A stretch of DNA of 40,981 bases, taken from positions 1 to 40,981 of the forward strand of contig JAKSPD010000014.1 of the NCBI GenBank assembly GCA_024405115.1, in the 5' to 3' direction. The stretch comes from Lachnospiraceae bacterium. Lineage in GTDB: Bacteria; Bacillota; Clostridia; Lachnospirales; Lachnospiraceae. The position numbers and the translations under genes are program-made. Positions 1 through 7,541 of the stretch are shown piece after piece. Numbering within the stretch: the stretch's first letter is position 1; each line of letters opens with the position of its first letter. A model generated the notes under the pieces. It was given only the letters and a program-made list of their open reading frames with translations. It did not search any database and had not been told where the DNA came from.

Positions 1-10
1 CGTCAAAATC

Positions 11-1312
11 TTACAGCCACTCCCTGCGTATCAGGTCCTCGACTATCCTTCGGTGGTGCTCTGCCTTCTGGAGGAGTTCGAGAACGTCACCCTGGATGCG
101 GAATGCGGCGTCTGCAGGATTGCGGTGCATCGGATAGCGCCCGGACTTCCATTTGTCTATCACGACCTCATAACGGTCCATGGCCGTCTTTATCGCATCA
201 TCCCAGGAAAGATACAGATTTTCGGAGGCTTTTTCGCCCACGGATTTCATGAAATCAGGATGCTGCATCACCATTGCCAGACATACGGCAAGTGATGCGG
301 CGTTTTCCTCGACCAGAAGTCCGTCCACGTTGTCGGTTACACCTTCCGCGGCACAGCTTCCCTTAATCATGACGGCGCCCAGGTTACATGCGGCTGCCTC
401 ACGCACGACAAGGCCGTTCGTGTCAAAGGTTGAGGGGAAAAGGAAAAGGTCAGCCCTTGCATACCATGCGGTCAGCATCCTGCGGTCGTGTATGGGACCC
501 AGGAAGATACATCGGTCATTGAGCATCAGCTGTGAACACGTGGAGCGTATCTCATCATAGTCGCTGCCTCCGCCGATGAAGACCATGCGGAAGTCGAGAT
601 TCCTTGACTTAAGTGCGGCCAGTGCCTCAAGGATTATTCGTATTCCCTTGTACCACATCATTCTTCCCACAAAAAGGAATACCGGGACGCCTTCCGGAAT
701 ACAGGTACCGGATGTGAGTTTCATGGTTTCGGCTTCTGAAATGGACTGCCGGGGAATGTCAACGCCGTTTGGCATTACTATGTAGTCACCTTCATATCCG
801 AGGCTCTGTATGTTCTTTCCTGCACCGTCGCTTACGGTCCATAGCTCATCGCATGAGGAAACGCTCTGGACAAGAGCCAGGATAAGGCCGTCCTTGATGG
901 GTTCAAAATCAGTTATGTTGGAAATGTCCACGTCAAACTTTGTGTGGTAGGTCATGACGATTGGCACATCCATGCTGCCGCGGAGTTCCCTTGCAAGGAT
1001 GTTAGACATGATGGGACAGTGTGTGTGAAGCAGGCTTATTTTACGTTCATTCAGGCTCAGCTGTATCTTCCCGGAGAAAGGATTCCCGGCGGTATACCCA
1101 AGAGTCTTCCTGAGGTCGATGCTCGGGTAGCGGAATACAGGATACGGGAAAGCGCTGTCATCGGCACCGGGACATTCCGGCGTAACTACACAGGTAGAAA
1201 ACCTGTCGCTTTCAGTAAGTACCCTTGCATAATTGGTAACGGCATTTGCGACTCCGTCGATGAGGGGCGGGAAGGAATCGTTAAGGAGGCATATTTCACG
1301 CTTGTCACTCAT
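11..1312 (-). CDS. GT4-family glycosyltransferase
   Basis: This 433-residue protein has the two Rossmann-like halves of a GT-B glycosyltransferase, family GT4, which transfers a sugar from a nucleotide-sugar donor. Visible are an N-terminal segment with NDSFPPLIDGVANAV, then LLHTHCPIMSN and MTYHTKFD in the acceptor half. The donor half has VGRMMWYKGI and the NGLVVREAAACNLGAV stretch, which corresponds to the family E-x7-E loop. No signal peptide or TM helix is evident, so it should act on the cytoplasmic membrane face. The start ATG overlaps the stop of the upstream small gene by 4 bp (ATGA type), so it is translationally coupled as the last gene of a three-gene minus-strand operon. Acceptor and donor are unknown; an alpha-glucosyl or mannosyl-diacylglycerol type activity is possible by family resemblance only. 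Confidence 0.88.
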   Translation of the reverse strand: MSDKREICLLNDSFPPLIDGVANAVTNYARVLTESDRFSTCVVTPECPGADDSAFPYPVFRYPSIDLRKTLGYTAGNPFSGKIQLSLNERKISLLHTHCPIMSNILARELRGSMDVPIVMTYHTKFDVDISNITDFEPIKDGLILALVQSVSSCDELWTVSDGAGKNIQSLGYEGDYIVMPNGVDIPRQSISEAETMKLTSGTCIPEGVPVFLFVGRMMWYKGIRIILEALAALKSRNLDFRMVFIGGGSDYDEIRSTCSQLMLNDRCIFLGPIHDRRMLTAWYARADLFLFPSTFDTNGLVVREAAACNLGAVMIKGSCAAEGVTDNVDGLLVEENAASLAVCLAMVMQHPDFMKSVGEKASENLYLSWDDAIKTAMDRYEVVIDKWKSGRYPMHRNPADAAFRIQGDVLELLQKAEHHRRIVEDLIRREWL

Positions 1313-1569
1313 GATTCTTCATCCCCCTCCTTCTTTAAAAGCCCCATGTCGAAAAGGTCCTGCTCAAAATAACCGTCGCTTTCAAGTGCGGCAGCCGCTT
1401 CCGTGGCCTTTTCAAAAGATCCTTCTATGGTCATGATGGGTTCCTGGCTTTTCGAGGCCCTTTCAGGAACTATTCCTACCGTTCCGTTGCCACGGTCAAA
1501 AAGTACCCATCGGTTTTCCTTATAAAAAACAGCTTCTTCTTTCTTTGGCATTCTGAGTTTCCCATTCAT
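1309..1569 (-). CDS. Small conserved-type hypothetical protein in GT4 operon
   Basis: A soluble protein of about 86 residues with no signal peptide or TM helix. Its centre (VLFDRGNGTVGIVPERASKSQEP) reads like a small beta-rich fold, followed by an acidic helical tail ending in KKEGDEES. I do not recognise the family. The frame extends upstream to a TTG at 1605, but no ribosome site precedes that codon. ATG at 1569 (preceded by AAAGCAGGCG) and ATG at 1551 (preceded by GGGAAA) are better starts, and I chose 1569. Its stop overlaps the glycosyltransferase start, so the two are coupled. Confidence 0.6.
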   Translation of the reverse strand: MNGKLRMPKKEEAVFYKENRWVLFDRGNGTVGIVPERASKSQEPIMTIEGSFEKATEAAAALESDGYFEQDLFDMGLLKKEGDEES

Positions 1570-1611
1570 ACGCCTGCTTTCGCCGATGCGGCCAAAACAG
1601 GGCAAATAACA

Positions 1612-2502
1612 TTAATTGACAGATTCTGCGGCATCCGTGAAATTCATCTCACTGTCTGCCCCGTCTACGGCCTTTGCAAGCACCTGGCAGAATTTAAGCT
1701 TATCATATATTTTCCCGTCAATCCCAAGAAGGGTTTCACCTTCAGCAAACGTGTCATAAGCATCACCTGCATCGAACGCGTTATGCAGCGTGCGGAAAAT
1801 CCTGCCGTCCTTACTGATGTAAAGGCACGGCTCGTAGGGATGGCTGGAAAGGGTATAAGTAACGCCGCCGTGAACAAAGAGGACGTTCCCGCCCGCTTTT
1901 TTAAGTGTAAGGTCATTAAGGTCAGGCAGTGCCTCCATGAGGTCATAGTCAAAGGCGGACACGCGGATTTTACCCCCGTTTTCATCTTTAAGGAATATGT
2001 AATCGCCATCATAACATGAGAGTGACCCTGTCACGGTCATTTTCTGGCTGTTATAGTCAATCACGCAGCCCACGTACTGGTTCATATCCATGTCAAAAAC
2101 CTCTTCATCTGGCAGTTTTTCTTCATTCTTTTCCGGTTTTGTTAAAGAAGCGTTTCCGGTGCTTTCGGGAGTATTTACGGCTTCGTTATCAGCAGCTTTG
2201 CTTTCGGAAACTGCAGCCTCGCTTTCCTTAATGACCTCAGGCTCTGTCACGTCAGCTTTAGCCTTCTTCCCAAATTCATAAGGCGGGAGCTTGATGTCCG
2301 CCTTATTCTTAATGGAACCCTTTCCGGTCCACAGCATTGCGGTCACGATGAGGGAAATGAGCACCCATATCCCGAGAATGATGAACGTAAAGTAAAGCGG
2401 TATCGGGAACAGCCTGTGCAGCACAAAGCATAAGGCTGCCAGGAGGGCCCATCCTATACGGAACATCATGTTTGCAAGAAGACTTTTCAAGAACAGCTTC
2501 AT
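1612..2502 (-). CDS. Two-helix membrane protein with cytoplasmic beta-rich domain
   Basis: A 296-residue protein of unknown family. Residues about 13-31 and 36-60 form two hydrophobic helices joined by a very short turn. A positive N-terminus suggests both ends are cytoplasmic. Residues about 75-135 are a low-complexity Glu/Ala/Lys/Pro linker. The C-terminal 150 residues are soluble and strand-rich, with YVGCVIDYNSQKMTVTG, a FLKDENGGKIRVS strand pair and VLFVHGGVTYTL. It is the first gene of the minus-strand operon (then the small protein and GT4) and has its own TTGAAA-N17-TATAAT promoter. It lies back-to-back with the TIR operon, which starts about 100 bp away. No function is assigned; a role with its divergent neighbours is inference from position only. 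Confidence 0.75.
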   Translation of the reverse strand: MKLFLKSLLANMMFRIGWALLAALCFVLHRLFPIPLYFTFIILGIWVLISLIVTAMLWTGKGSIKNKADIKLPPYEFGKKAKADVTEPEVIKESEAAVSESKAADNEAVNTPESTGNASLTKPEKNEEKLPDEEVFDMDMNQYVGCVIDYNSQKMTVTGSLSCYDGDYIFLKDENGGKIRVSAFDYDLMEALPDLNDLTLKKAGGNVLFVHGGVTYTLSSHPYEPCLYISKDGRIFRTLHNAFDAGDAYDTFAEGETLLGIDGKIYDKLKFCQVLAKAVDGADSEMNFTDAAESVN

Positions 2503-2533
2503 TAATTGATACCTCGCATACTTTCTTTTCTAC

Positions 2534-2562
2534 ATTATATATTTTTTTTATCAAGTTTTCAA
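2534..2562 (-). promoter_or_regulatory. Sigma-A promoter of the minus-strand operon
   Basis: Reading the minus strand, TTGAAA (2562-2557) is followed by a 17-bp spacer and a perfect TATAAT (2539-2534). Transcription would start near 2527, about 25 nt before the 2502 start codon. A GAGGT ribosome-site-like motif lies in the leader. Confidence 0.75.
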
Positions 2563-2599
2563 TTCGGGGAATAAGGGCTTTCCAAACACTTAAATCAGA

Positions 2600-2628
2600 T
2601 TGAAAGGCTGGTGTGGCGTGGGTATAAT
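2600..2628 (+). promoter_or_regulatory. Sigma-A promoter of the TIR operon
   Basis: TTGAAA (2600-2605), a 17-bp spacer and a perfect TATAAT (2623-2628) give a near-consensus promoter, with a start near 2635. The TTG of this -35 box also opens the reading frame and could be miscalled as the gene start. The promoter sits 37 bp from the divergent promoter on the minus strand, which carries the same two hexamers and the same spacing. Confidence 0.8.
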
Positions 2629-2668
2629 GTCTGTATTGACAGGACTTTCCAGCAGAAGAGGGGAAAAA

Positions 2669-3019
2669 ATGGACAGAAAATATCTAGCCTTCATAAGTTA
2701 CCGCCATACGGTGCCGGACGGCATCTTTGCGGAAACACTGGGACGAAAAATCGAATACTGTCATCTGCCACGGGGCAGGGAACTTTTACGGAGGACCTTC
2801 AGGGACCGTGATGAGCTCCCCACAAGCCGTGACCTTGGGGAAGACATTGAAAACGCCCTTAAAAACAGTGAGTATCTCATAGCGGTATGCTCGGAGGAGT
2901 ATGCCGCCTCAAAGTGGTGCCGCAGGGAACTTGAACTGTTTATAAAGGCGGAAAAAAAGACAGGATACTTCCGGTACTCATTTCCGGAACGCCGGAAAAC
3001 GCCATACCGGAGCGAATAA
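2669..3019 (+). CDS. TIR-domain protein, catalytic part (frame 0 of a split gene)
   Basis: The 116-residue frame-0 product is a TIR domain. It has the strand A motif YLAFISYRH (5-13), the BB-loop motif FRDRDELPTS (44-53), the strand SEYLIAVCS (67-75) and the helix motif SKWCRREL (81-88). Glu87 lies where TIR NADases carry their catalytic glutamate. Frame 0 ends early in an unconserved tail after Lys97. The rest of the TIR fold (RILPVLISGTPENAIPE) continues in the -1 frame from 2959 straight into the 3121-5598 frame. At the switch point the sequence is GAA AAA AAG, that is, the slippery heptamer A AAA AAG (2953-2959). ATG 2669 is preceded by AGAGGGG at good spacing; upstream starts would lie in the promoter. 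Either a frameshifted gene, a programmed -1 site, or an A8-to-A7 error. A full-length fusion would have 976 residues. Confidence 0.8.
   Translation: MDRKYLAFISYRHTVPDGIFAETLGRKIEYCHLPRGRELLRRTFRDRDELPTSRDLGEDIENALKNSEYLIAVCSEEYAASKWCRRELELFIKAEKKTGYFRYSFPERRKTPYRSE
2953..2998 (+). promoter_or_regulatory. Candidate -1 frameshift site with downstream hairpins
   Basis: The heptamer A AAA AAG (2953-2959) is in the exact phase of the dnaX-type -1 slippery site. Slippage there moves reading from the TIR frame into the frame of the TM-propeller protein. Two mutually exclusive hairpins follow: TTCCGG (2969-2974) with CCGGAA (2984-2989), 9 nt after the heptamer, and TTTCCGG (2981-2987) with CCGGAAA (2992-2998) over an AACG loop. 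No strong upstream Shine-Dalgarno stimulator is seen; only AAGG near 2945-2948. The pattern is seen in the sequence; its use in the cell is inference. Confidence 0.4.
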
Positions 3020-3120
3020 GCGATGTACCGGTAGCGGCTGATTTAAGATGGGCGGTAAGCGGTTCAGGACACGGTGCGAAAAAAGCAGCCAGAGACATAG
3101 TCCCGCATCTGATTTCCCTC

Positions 3121-5598
3121 ATGTCCGGAATAAATGAAAAAGACATCGTATCAGCGGGAAAAAGGCACAGGACACTTGTGTGCGCCGGGATTTTTGCCGC
3201 CGTGATTTCAGTGATCATCGGAATCGGCGCGTACGCTTCACGCACCGCGAACCTGATTTTTGATAACAATGCCGCCATAGCGGAGGCAACGGCACTTACG
3301 GCAAAAGCGCAGGCGGAGGAAAAGAAGGCCTTTGATGAGGCAGTCCTTAAAAAGGCCTCATACAATGCGGAACAGGCCTGGGTCGAAATCGAGGCGGAAA
3401 ACGACAAGAAGGCAATCGAGCTTCTGCTTTCAGTAATACCGGAGGACTTAAACGGAGACACGCCGGTTTCAGCGGAGGCTCTGGGTGCCTTAAGGGCAGC
3501 AGTGAGCATGCCCATGAAGCAGGAAAATAAATACGTGCTTACTCATTCCGTACCGTTTGATTTTGAATTAAAGGGAGTCGTAATGACAAGTTCAAAGCTG
3601 GCCATCATACTGGAAGACGGCGAAGGCATGGCGGAAAAACCGGTTTTATATTCAGACGGGGTCCTTGATTACATGGAGGGCTCCATTACAGAGGAAGCAC
3701 TCAAAGAGGGCTTCAGCCGCTCATATTACGCTAACAGCGGCTCTCCGAGGAAAAAGGTCTTTTTTGGGCCGGAAAAGCCGATGGAGGTAAGCCGGACACA
3801 GTGCACTTTAAACGGTGAGCCATTTTATGCGGACAACGTCCTTGAAAGCGGGGCCAGCTATTACATGCTGGCATGGCTTAATGAACCGGTGCCGGGGCAG
3901 GGGCAGAAGGCGGCGCTGTTTTACATTATGAGAGGGGATGCGGTAGCGGAGATCCCGGCGGAAAACGGAATACTGTGTGCGGCTTTTTCAGGAATCAGGA
4001 GGCTGTGTGTCATTGACGGCAATAAGGACCTTAAGGTCTATGACGGTGTTTCAGGTAAATTTATAAGTAAGGCTCCGGGGAAATATGTCTATGCGGATTA
4101 CGGCGGAAAAGACGGACAGCTTTTTGTCATAAGGGATGACGGTACGGCATGCTGTCTGGATCCTGACAGCTATGGCGTAAAATTTGAGCTTGAAAGTGCG
4201 GCAAAGGTAAAACAGCTGACCGGGTGCACCATAAAAAACACCATCCTTGCATGCTGTGAGGACGGGATACGCATTTACGGCATGGATGACGGGAAACTTC
4301 AGTTTACGGTCAGGACCGGGGATGAGCCCTCCAGTGCGTATTTCAAGGGATATGAGGACTGGACATACCTTCATGACGGTGAAGGCTTTTTCGTGCTTTT
4401 TGATGACCATGGGGAAATATACGACATTGACACATTATCCGGTAAAGATGACCAGAAGGTGGTTTCAATATACGAGGATGGACTTAGCGGAAGGATAAGG
4501 ACCGCATTCTACTCACCGGACGGCAGAATCATATATGTCGACTACTTAAGCGGCAACCTGGGCGCATGGGACGTGGAAACAGGGGAGCTTCTGTGGAAGA
4601 ACATAAGTGGCTGGATAATACAGGGCAACGCCCATATAAACTCATTTTCAGACAGTTCCGGCAAGTATGTCTTCCGGTCGACCGATGAAATGAACGGTCT
4701 CGAAAAGCTTGACGCAAAGACCGGGGAACTGATTTACACGGCCTTATTCGACATGGATGCAGACCCCTTCATTGAAAGCCCTGACGGTAAACTTGCCTTT
4801 GCTAAGTCAAGATATGGTAAAGGCCGCGTGGTGTTTGAGCTTGAAAGCGGGAGAATCCTCTGGAGTGATAAAGAAGACGCAGGCGAAACCATCTTTTCAG
4901 AAGACGGGAAAGAACTTCTTTCCATATATGAGGAAAGCGATACCAGTACCTTTACTAAGACTGTGAAGTGGAGAAGAATAGATGCCCTTACAGGAAAGAT
5001 TCTTGAGGAAAAGCTCATTTTGGAGGCAGTACCTGATGATTACGTGAGGGTGGAGGCTGGCGCCGATACCTCAAAGGCACTGGTCATAGACGATAATGAA
5101 GATTACTCATGTGAAAGAAGCCTTCTCTGTGACATGAGGACCGGCAGTGTCACGGACATATACCCGACAAGGACTTATTATCTAAACTGTGACCCGGAAG
5201 GAAAAACGGCAGTCACATTTATTGATGACAGTATCGAATACTGCTGCCTGATTTATGATGACGGAAGCCTGGGAGAGGTCTTCAGGGAGGACACACCGGA
5301 ATTCAGGTACCTTACGTGCGAAAAAGGCGGGCTTTACTATTTTGCAGGTGATGCCTGCCGCATTTCAGATCCTGTAAACAGGCAGGGCGTGCGTGCGCAG
5401 AGGCTTATAAGGATTTCTGACGGCGCAGTGCTTTTAGATGCAGGAAGCCTGTGCGACATCGCGGCCACGGCGGCAGACGGCACGGCCTGCATTTACGGAA
5501 CGTATAAGACGCCTGTCATCGTAAAGGCTGAAGATGCCGTGGACCTTATTAAGGCGGCAAAAGAAAAACTGGAGGCGGAGTCATATGAAGAGGATTAA
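3121..5598 (+). CDS. TM-anchored beta-propeller protein, 3-prime part of split TIR gene
   Basis: This 825-residue frame is probably the continuation of the TIR gene at 2669, because the same frame is open from 2959 and encodes the missing TIR C-terminus. After a basic stretch (GKRHR) comes one TM helix (residues about 18-38). An alanine/lysine-rich helical segment (about 50-110) follows, ending in the linker KAIELLLSVIPED typical of TIR or STAND proteins with WD40 domains. The remaining 600 or more residues contain propeller-like blades such as SPDGRIIYVDYL, WDVETGELLW and LDAKTGELIY. Positive-inside topology puts the TIR in the cytoplasm and the propeller outside. No ribosome site precedes ATG 3121, so independent translation is unlikely. 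It overlaps the next gene by 14 bp. Confidence 0.75.
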   Translation: MSGINEKDIVSAGKRHRTLVCAGIFAAVISVIIGIGAYASRTANLIFDNNAAIAEATALTAKAQAEEKKAFDEAVLKKASYNAEQAWVEIEAENDKKAIELLLSVIPEDLNGDTPVSAEALGALRAAVSMPMKQENKYVLTHSVPFDFELKGVVMTSSKLAIILEDGEGMAEKPVLYSDGVLDYMEGSITEEALKEGFSRSYYANSGSPRKKVFFGPEKPMEVSRTQCTLNGEPFYADNVLESGASYYMLAWLNEPVPGQGQKAALFYIMRGDAVAEIPAENGILCAAFSGIRRLCVIDGNKDLKVYDGVSGKFISKAPGKYVYADYGGKDGQLFVIRDDGTACCLDPDSYGVKFELESAAKVKQLTGCTIKNTILACCEDGIRIYGMDDGKLQFTVRTGDEPSSAYFKGYEDWTYLHDGEGFFVLFDDHGEIYDIDTLSGKDDQKVVSIYEDGLSGRIRTAFYSPDGRIIYVDYLSGNLGAWDVETGELLWKNISGWIIQGNAHINSFSDSSGKYVFRSTDEMNGLEKLDAKTGELIYTALFDMDADPFIESPDGKLAFAKSRYGKGRVVFELESGRILWSDKEDAGETIFSEDGKELLSIYEESDTSTFTKTVKWRRIDALTGKILEEKLILEAVPDDYVRVEAGADTSKALVIDDNEDYSCERSLLCDMRTGSVTDIYPTRTYYLNCDPEGKTAVTFIDDSIEYCCLIYDDGSLGEVFREDTPEFRYLTCEKGGLYYFAGDACRISDPVNRQGVRAQRLIRISDGAVLLDAGSLCDIAATAADGTACIYGTYKTPVIVKAEDAVDLIKAAKEKLEAESYEED

Positions 5599-7459
5599 CC
5601 TTATTACCATAGTCTCGCCGAAAGACGAAAGGGCGGAAACCGCGGAACGTCTTCTTTCTGATGAGATCAGAAAATATAAGATACCGGCTTCAATCAGGAT
5701 GAAGAGCGGCATCAGCCACCTTACGGAGACGGACGGGGAATGGCTCATAGTGATATGTACTGAAAATACTCCCGGGGATGAAGACATCCTTAAATGTATC
5801 AGTGATTTTAAGGAAAGGGGTCTCTTTGACCATATCCTCACGCTTTTAGTAAGCGGTGAGCCTTCTGAAAGCTTCCCGGAAAACCTTTTCCATGAGAAAC
5901 TTTCTGACGGGACCGTGGTCGAGCACGAGCCGCTGGCTGCGGATGTAAGAAGCAGTACCGTAATCGGCATGAGAAAGCTATTAAAGGTTGAAAAGCTGAG
6001 GATTTTTGCCCCGATTGCCGGCTGTGCGTTTGATGATCTCATGAACCGTAAGAGGCGCAGAAAGATGCGCATCCTTCTGGCATCGGCATGCGCCGCACTT
6101 CTGGGAGCAACCATCTTTCTTTACTTTGCCATTTTCAGGATGAGGACGGTTTCCGCACAGAACGTCCTTCTTAATGAACAGTATGAGCTTACGGAAAATT
6201 CGTTTAAAGCCACTGAACAGAAAAGAAATGAAGCTGAAAAGGATGTAACGAGGTTTATCGCCACTGAGGCACTTGAGGTGCTCGAAACCGGGGACACGGA
6301 GACCGCTCTCCTTTTATGCCTTGAAAGGATGGGGGAATATGAGACGGAGGAATTATGGGATGCCTTTAATACCGCCCTTTCTGACATCTGTAAAAAAGGC
6401 TACGTGCCTGTCTGTAAGTATGATGACTATAAGGGCAGGATGCAGGAGGAAGAAAATGTGTCCTACGAGGATGCTTTCCCCGGAGACATATATATAGACA
6501 TGCCCGCCTTCTGTGACGGTTATGAGGAAGGAAGCCTCATAAGGCTTCAGAAAAATTCCATTTCAGGAAAAGGGGAATGCGGCTTATATTACGGGAAGCT
6601 TACAATAGACGGAAAAGACAGATATGTTCTTTACGCATATTTTCCCGGGAATCCCGAAAGGGGATATTTCCTCAGGGACTCTTTCGGGGAGTATGCATAC
6701 GCCTTCAATACCTTCTTCCTTAAGGATGATTCCGTGCTTCTGGCTGATGATGTTGATTTAAGGAGATTTGACCTTTTTTACGGTGAGGGCGGAAAGGAAA
6801 TCCCGCTTTTTGAAGACGGAAATGATAACGGATGGCCCGGTTATAAAAGCAGTACATCGAAACGTTTTACCGCCTGTGACGGTGCGGATCTTCTTCTTTT
6901 TGCTGATGGCAGGAAAATATATGTTTTTTCGCAGACTCCGTTTAGATATCTTTACTGCCTGGATGATGATTATATAAAAAATCCGAAAGGCTCACCGCCA
7001 GGATTTACGGTGGCAATGTGTGATGATGGAAACGTGTACATGAGTTTCCGTTCAAGATATGAGTTTGCGGTATACGACCTTCTTACCGGGCAGTTCATGA
7101 ATACGGTTGACACCGTGGGAGTGACTCCCGGAACACATTCAGCCTTTTCCTCTGACGGGTATCTGCTTATCGCGACAGGGAGCGGGTGCATCATATGGGA
7201 TCCTGAATCGGCATGCGCCGTGGGCACGGTTCCCTACACGGGAAGCTACATAGATAACTGCTCATGGTGCGGGGAACTAAGCGAAGACACAGGGATTCGA
7301 GGTTCGGAAGCCGTATACACGGGAAAAATCGTCTACAGGAAAAACAGTGAGGAAATCCCGGTGCCTTCTGACAGGGGCGGGCAGGTTGAACTTGCAAAAA
7401 AACTTCTTGGAAACAGGGAGTTGACCGGCAGGCAGAAATTACTGTATCATCTTGAGTGA
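5585..7459 (+). CDS. Degenerate-TIR, TM, propeller-like partner protein
   Basis: A 624-residue protein built like its upstream neighbour. Residues 1-150 retain TIR landmarks: INLITIVSPKDER as strand A, GEWLIVICTENTP, HILTLLVSGEPSESFPENL and HEPLAADV. The BB-loop DELPTS motif and the WCxxE catalytic motif are missing, so NADase activity is unlikely. A very basic stretch (MNRKRRRKMR) precedes one TM helix (about 158-178). Next come a coiled-coil-like segment and ALEVLETGDTETALLLCLERM, which matches the linker before WD40 domains in TIR/STAND proteins. A strand-rich propeller-like C-terminus follows (VYDLLTGQFMNTVD, CIIWDPES). ATG 5585 has GGAGG at 5571-5575 and overlaps the upstream stop, so it is coupled. 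Inferred role: pseudo-enzyme partner or co-receptor of the first TIR protein. Confidence 0.78.
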   Translation: MKRINLITIVSPKDERAETAERLLSDEIRKYKIPASIRMKSGISHLTETDGEWLIVICTENTPGDEDILKCISDFKERGLFDHILTLLVSGEPSESFPENLFHEKLSDGTVVEHEPLAADVRSSTVIGMRKLLKVEKLRIFAPIAGCAFDDLMNRKRRRKMRILLASACAALLGATIFLYFAIFRMRTVSAQNVLLNEQYELTENSFKATEQKRNEAEKDVTRFIATEALEVLETGDTETALLLCLERMGEYETEELWDAFNTALSDICKKGYVPVCKYDDYKGRMQEEENVSYEDAFPGDIYIDMPAFCDGYEEGSLIRLQKNSISGKGECGLYYGKLTIDGKDRYVLYAYFPGNPERGYFLRDSFGEYAYAFNTFFLKDDSVLLADDVDLRRFDLFYGEGGKEIPLFEDGNDNGWPGYKSSTSKRFTACDGADLLLFADGRKIYVFSQTPFRYLYCLDDDYIKNPKGSPPGFTVAMCDDGNVYMSFRSRYEFAVYDLLTGQFMNTVDTVGVTPGTHSAFSSDGYLLIATGSGCIIWDPESACAVGTVPYTGSYIDNCSWCGELSEDTGIRGSEAVYTGKIVYRKNSEEIPVPSDRGGQVELAKKLLGNRELTGRQKLLYHLE

Positions 7460-7541
7460 ATGGCCTGCATGAAGTCAGGCTTTGAGGCGCCTGTAAACGG
7501 TGTCAGGAAATGAAGTAAATCTTAAAAAAGAGAGGGAGACA

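Noticed and set aside
2600-2668. Upstream in-frame TTG start for the TIR gene.
   Set aside because: The TTG is the -35 box of a near-consensus promoter, and ATG 2669 has its own ribosome site.
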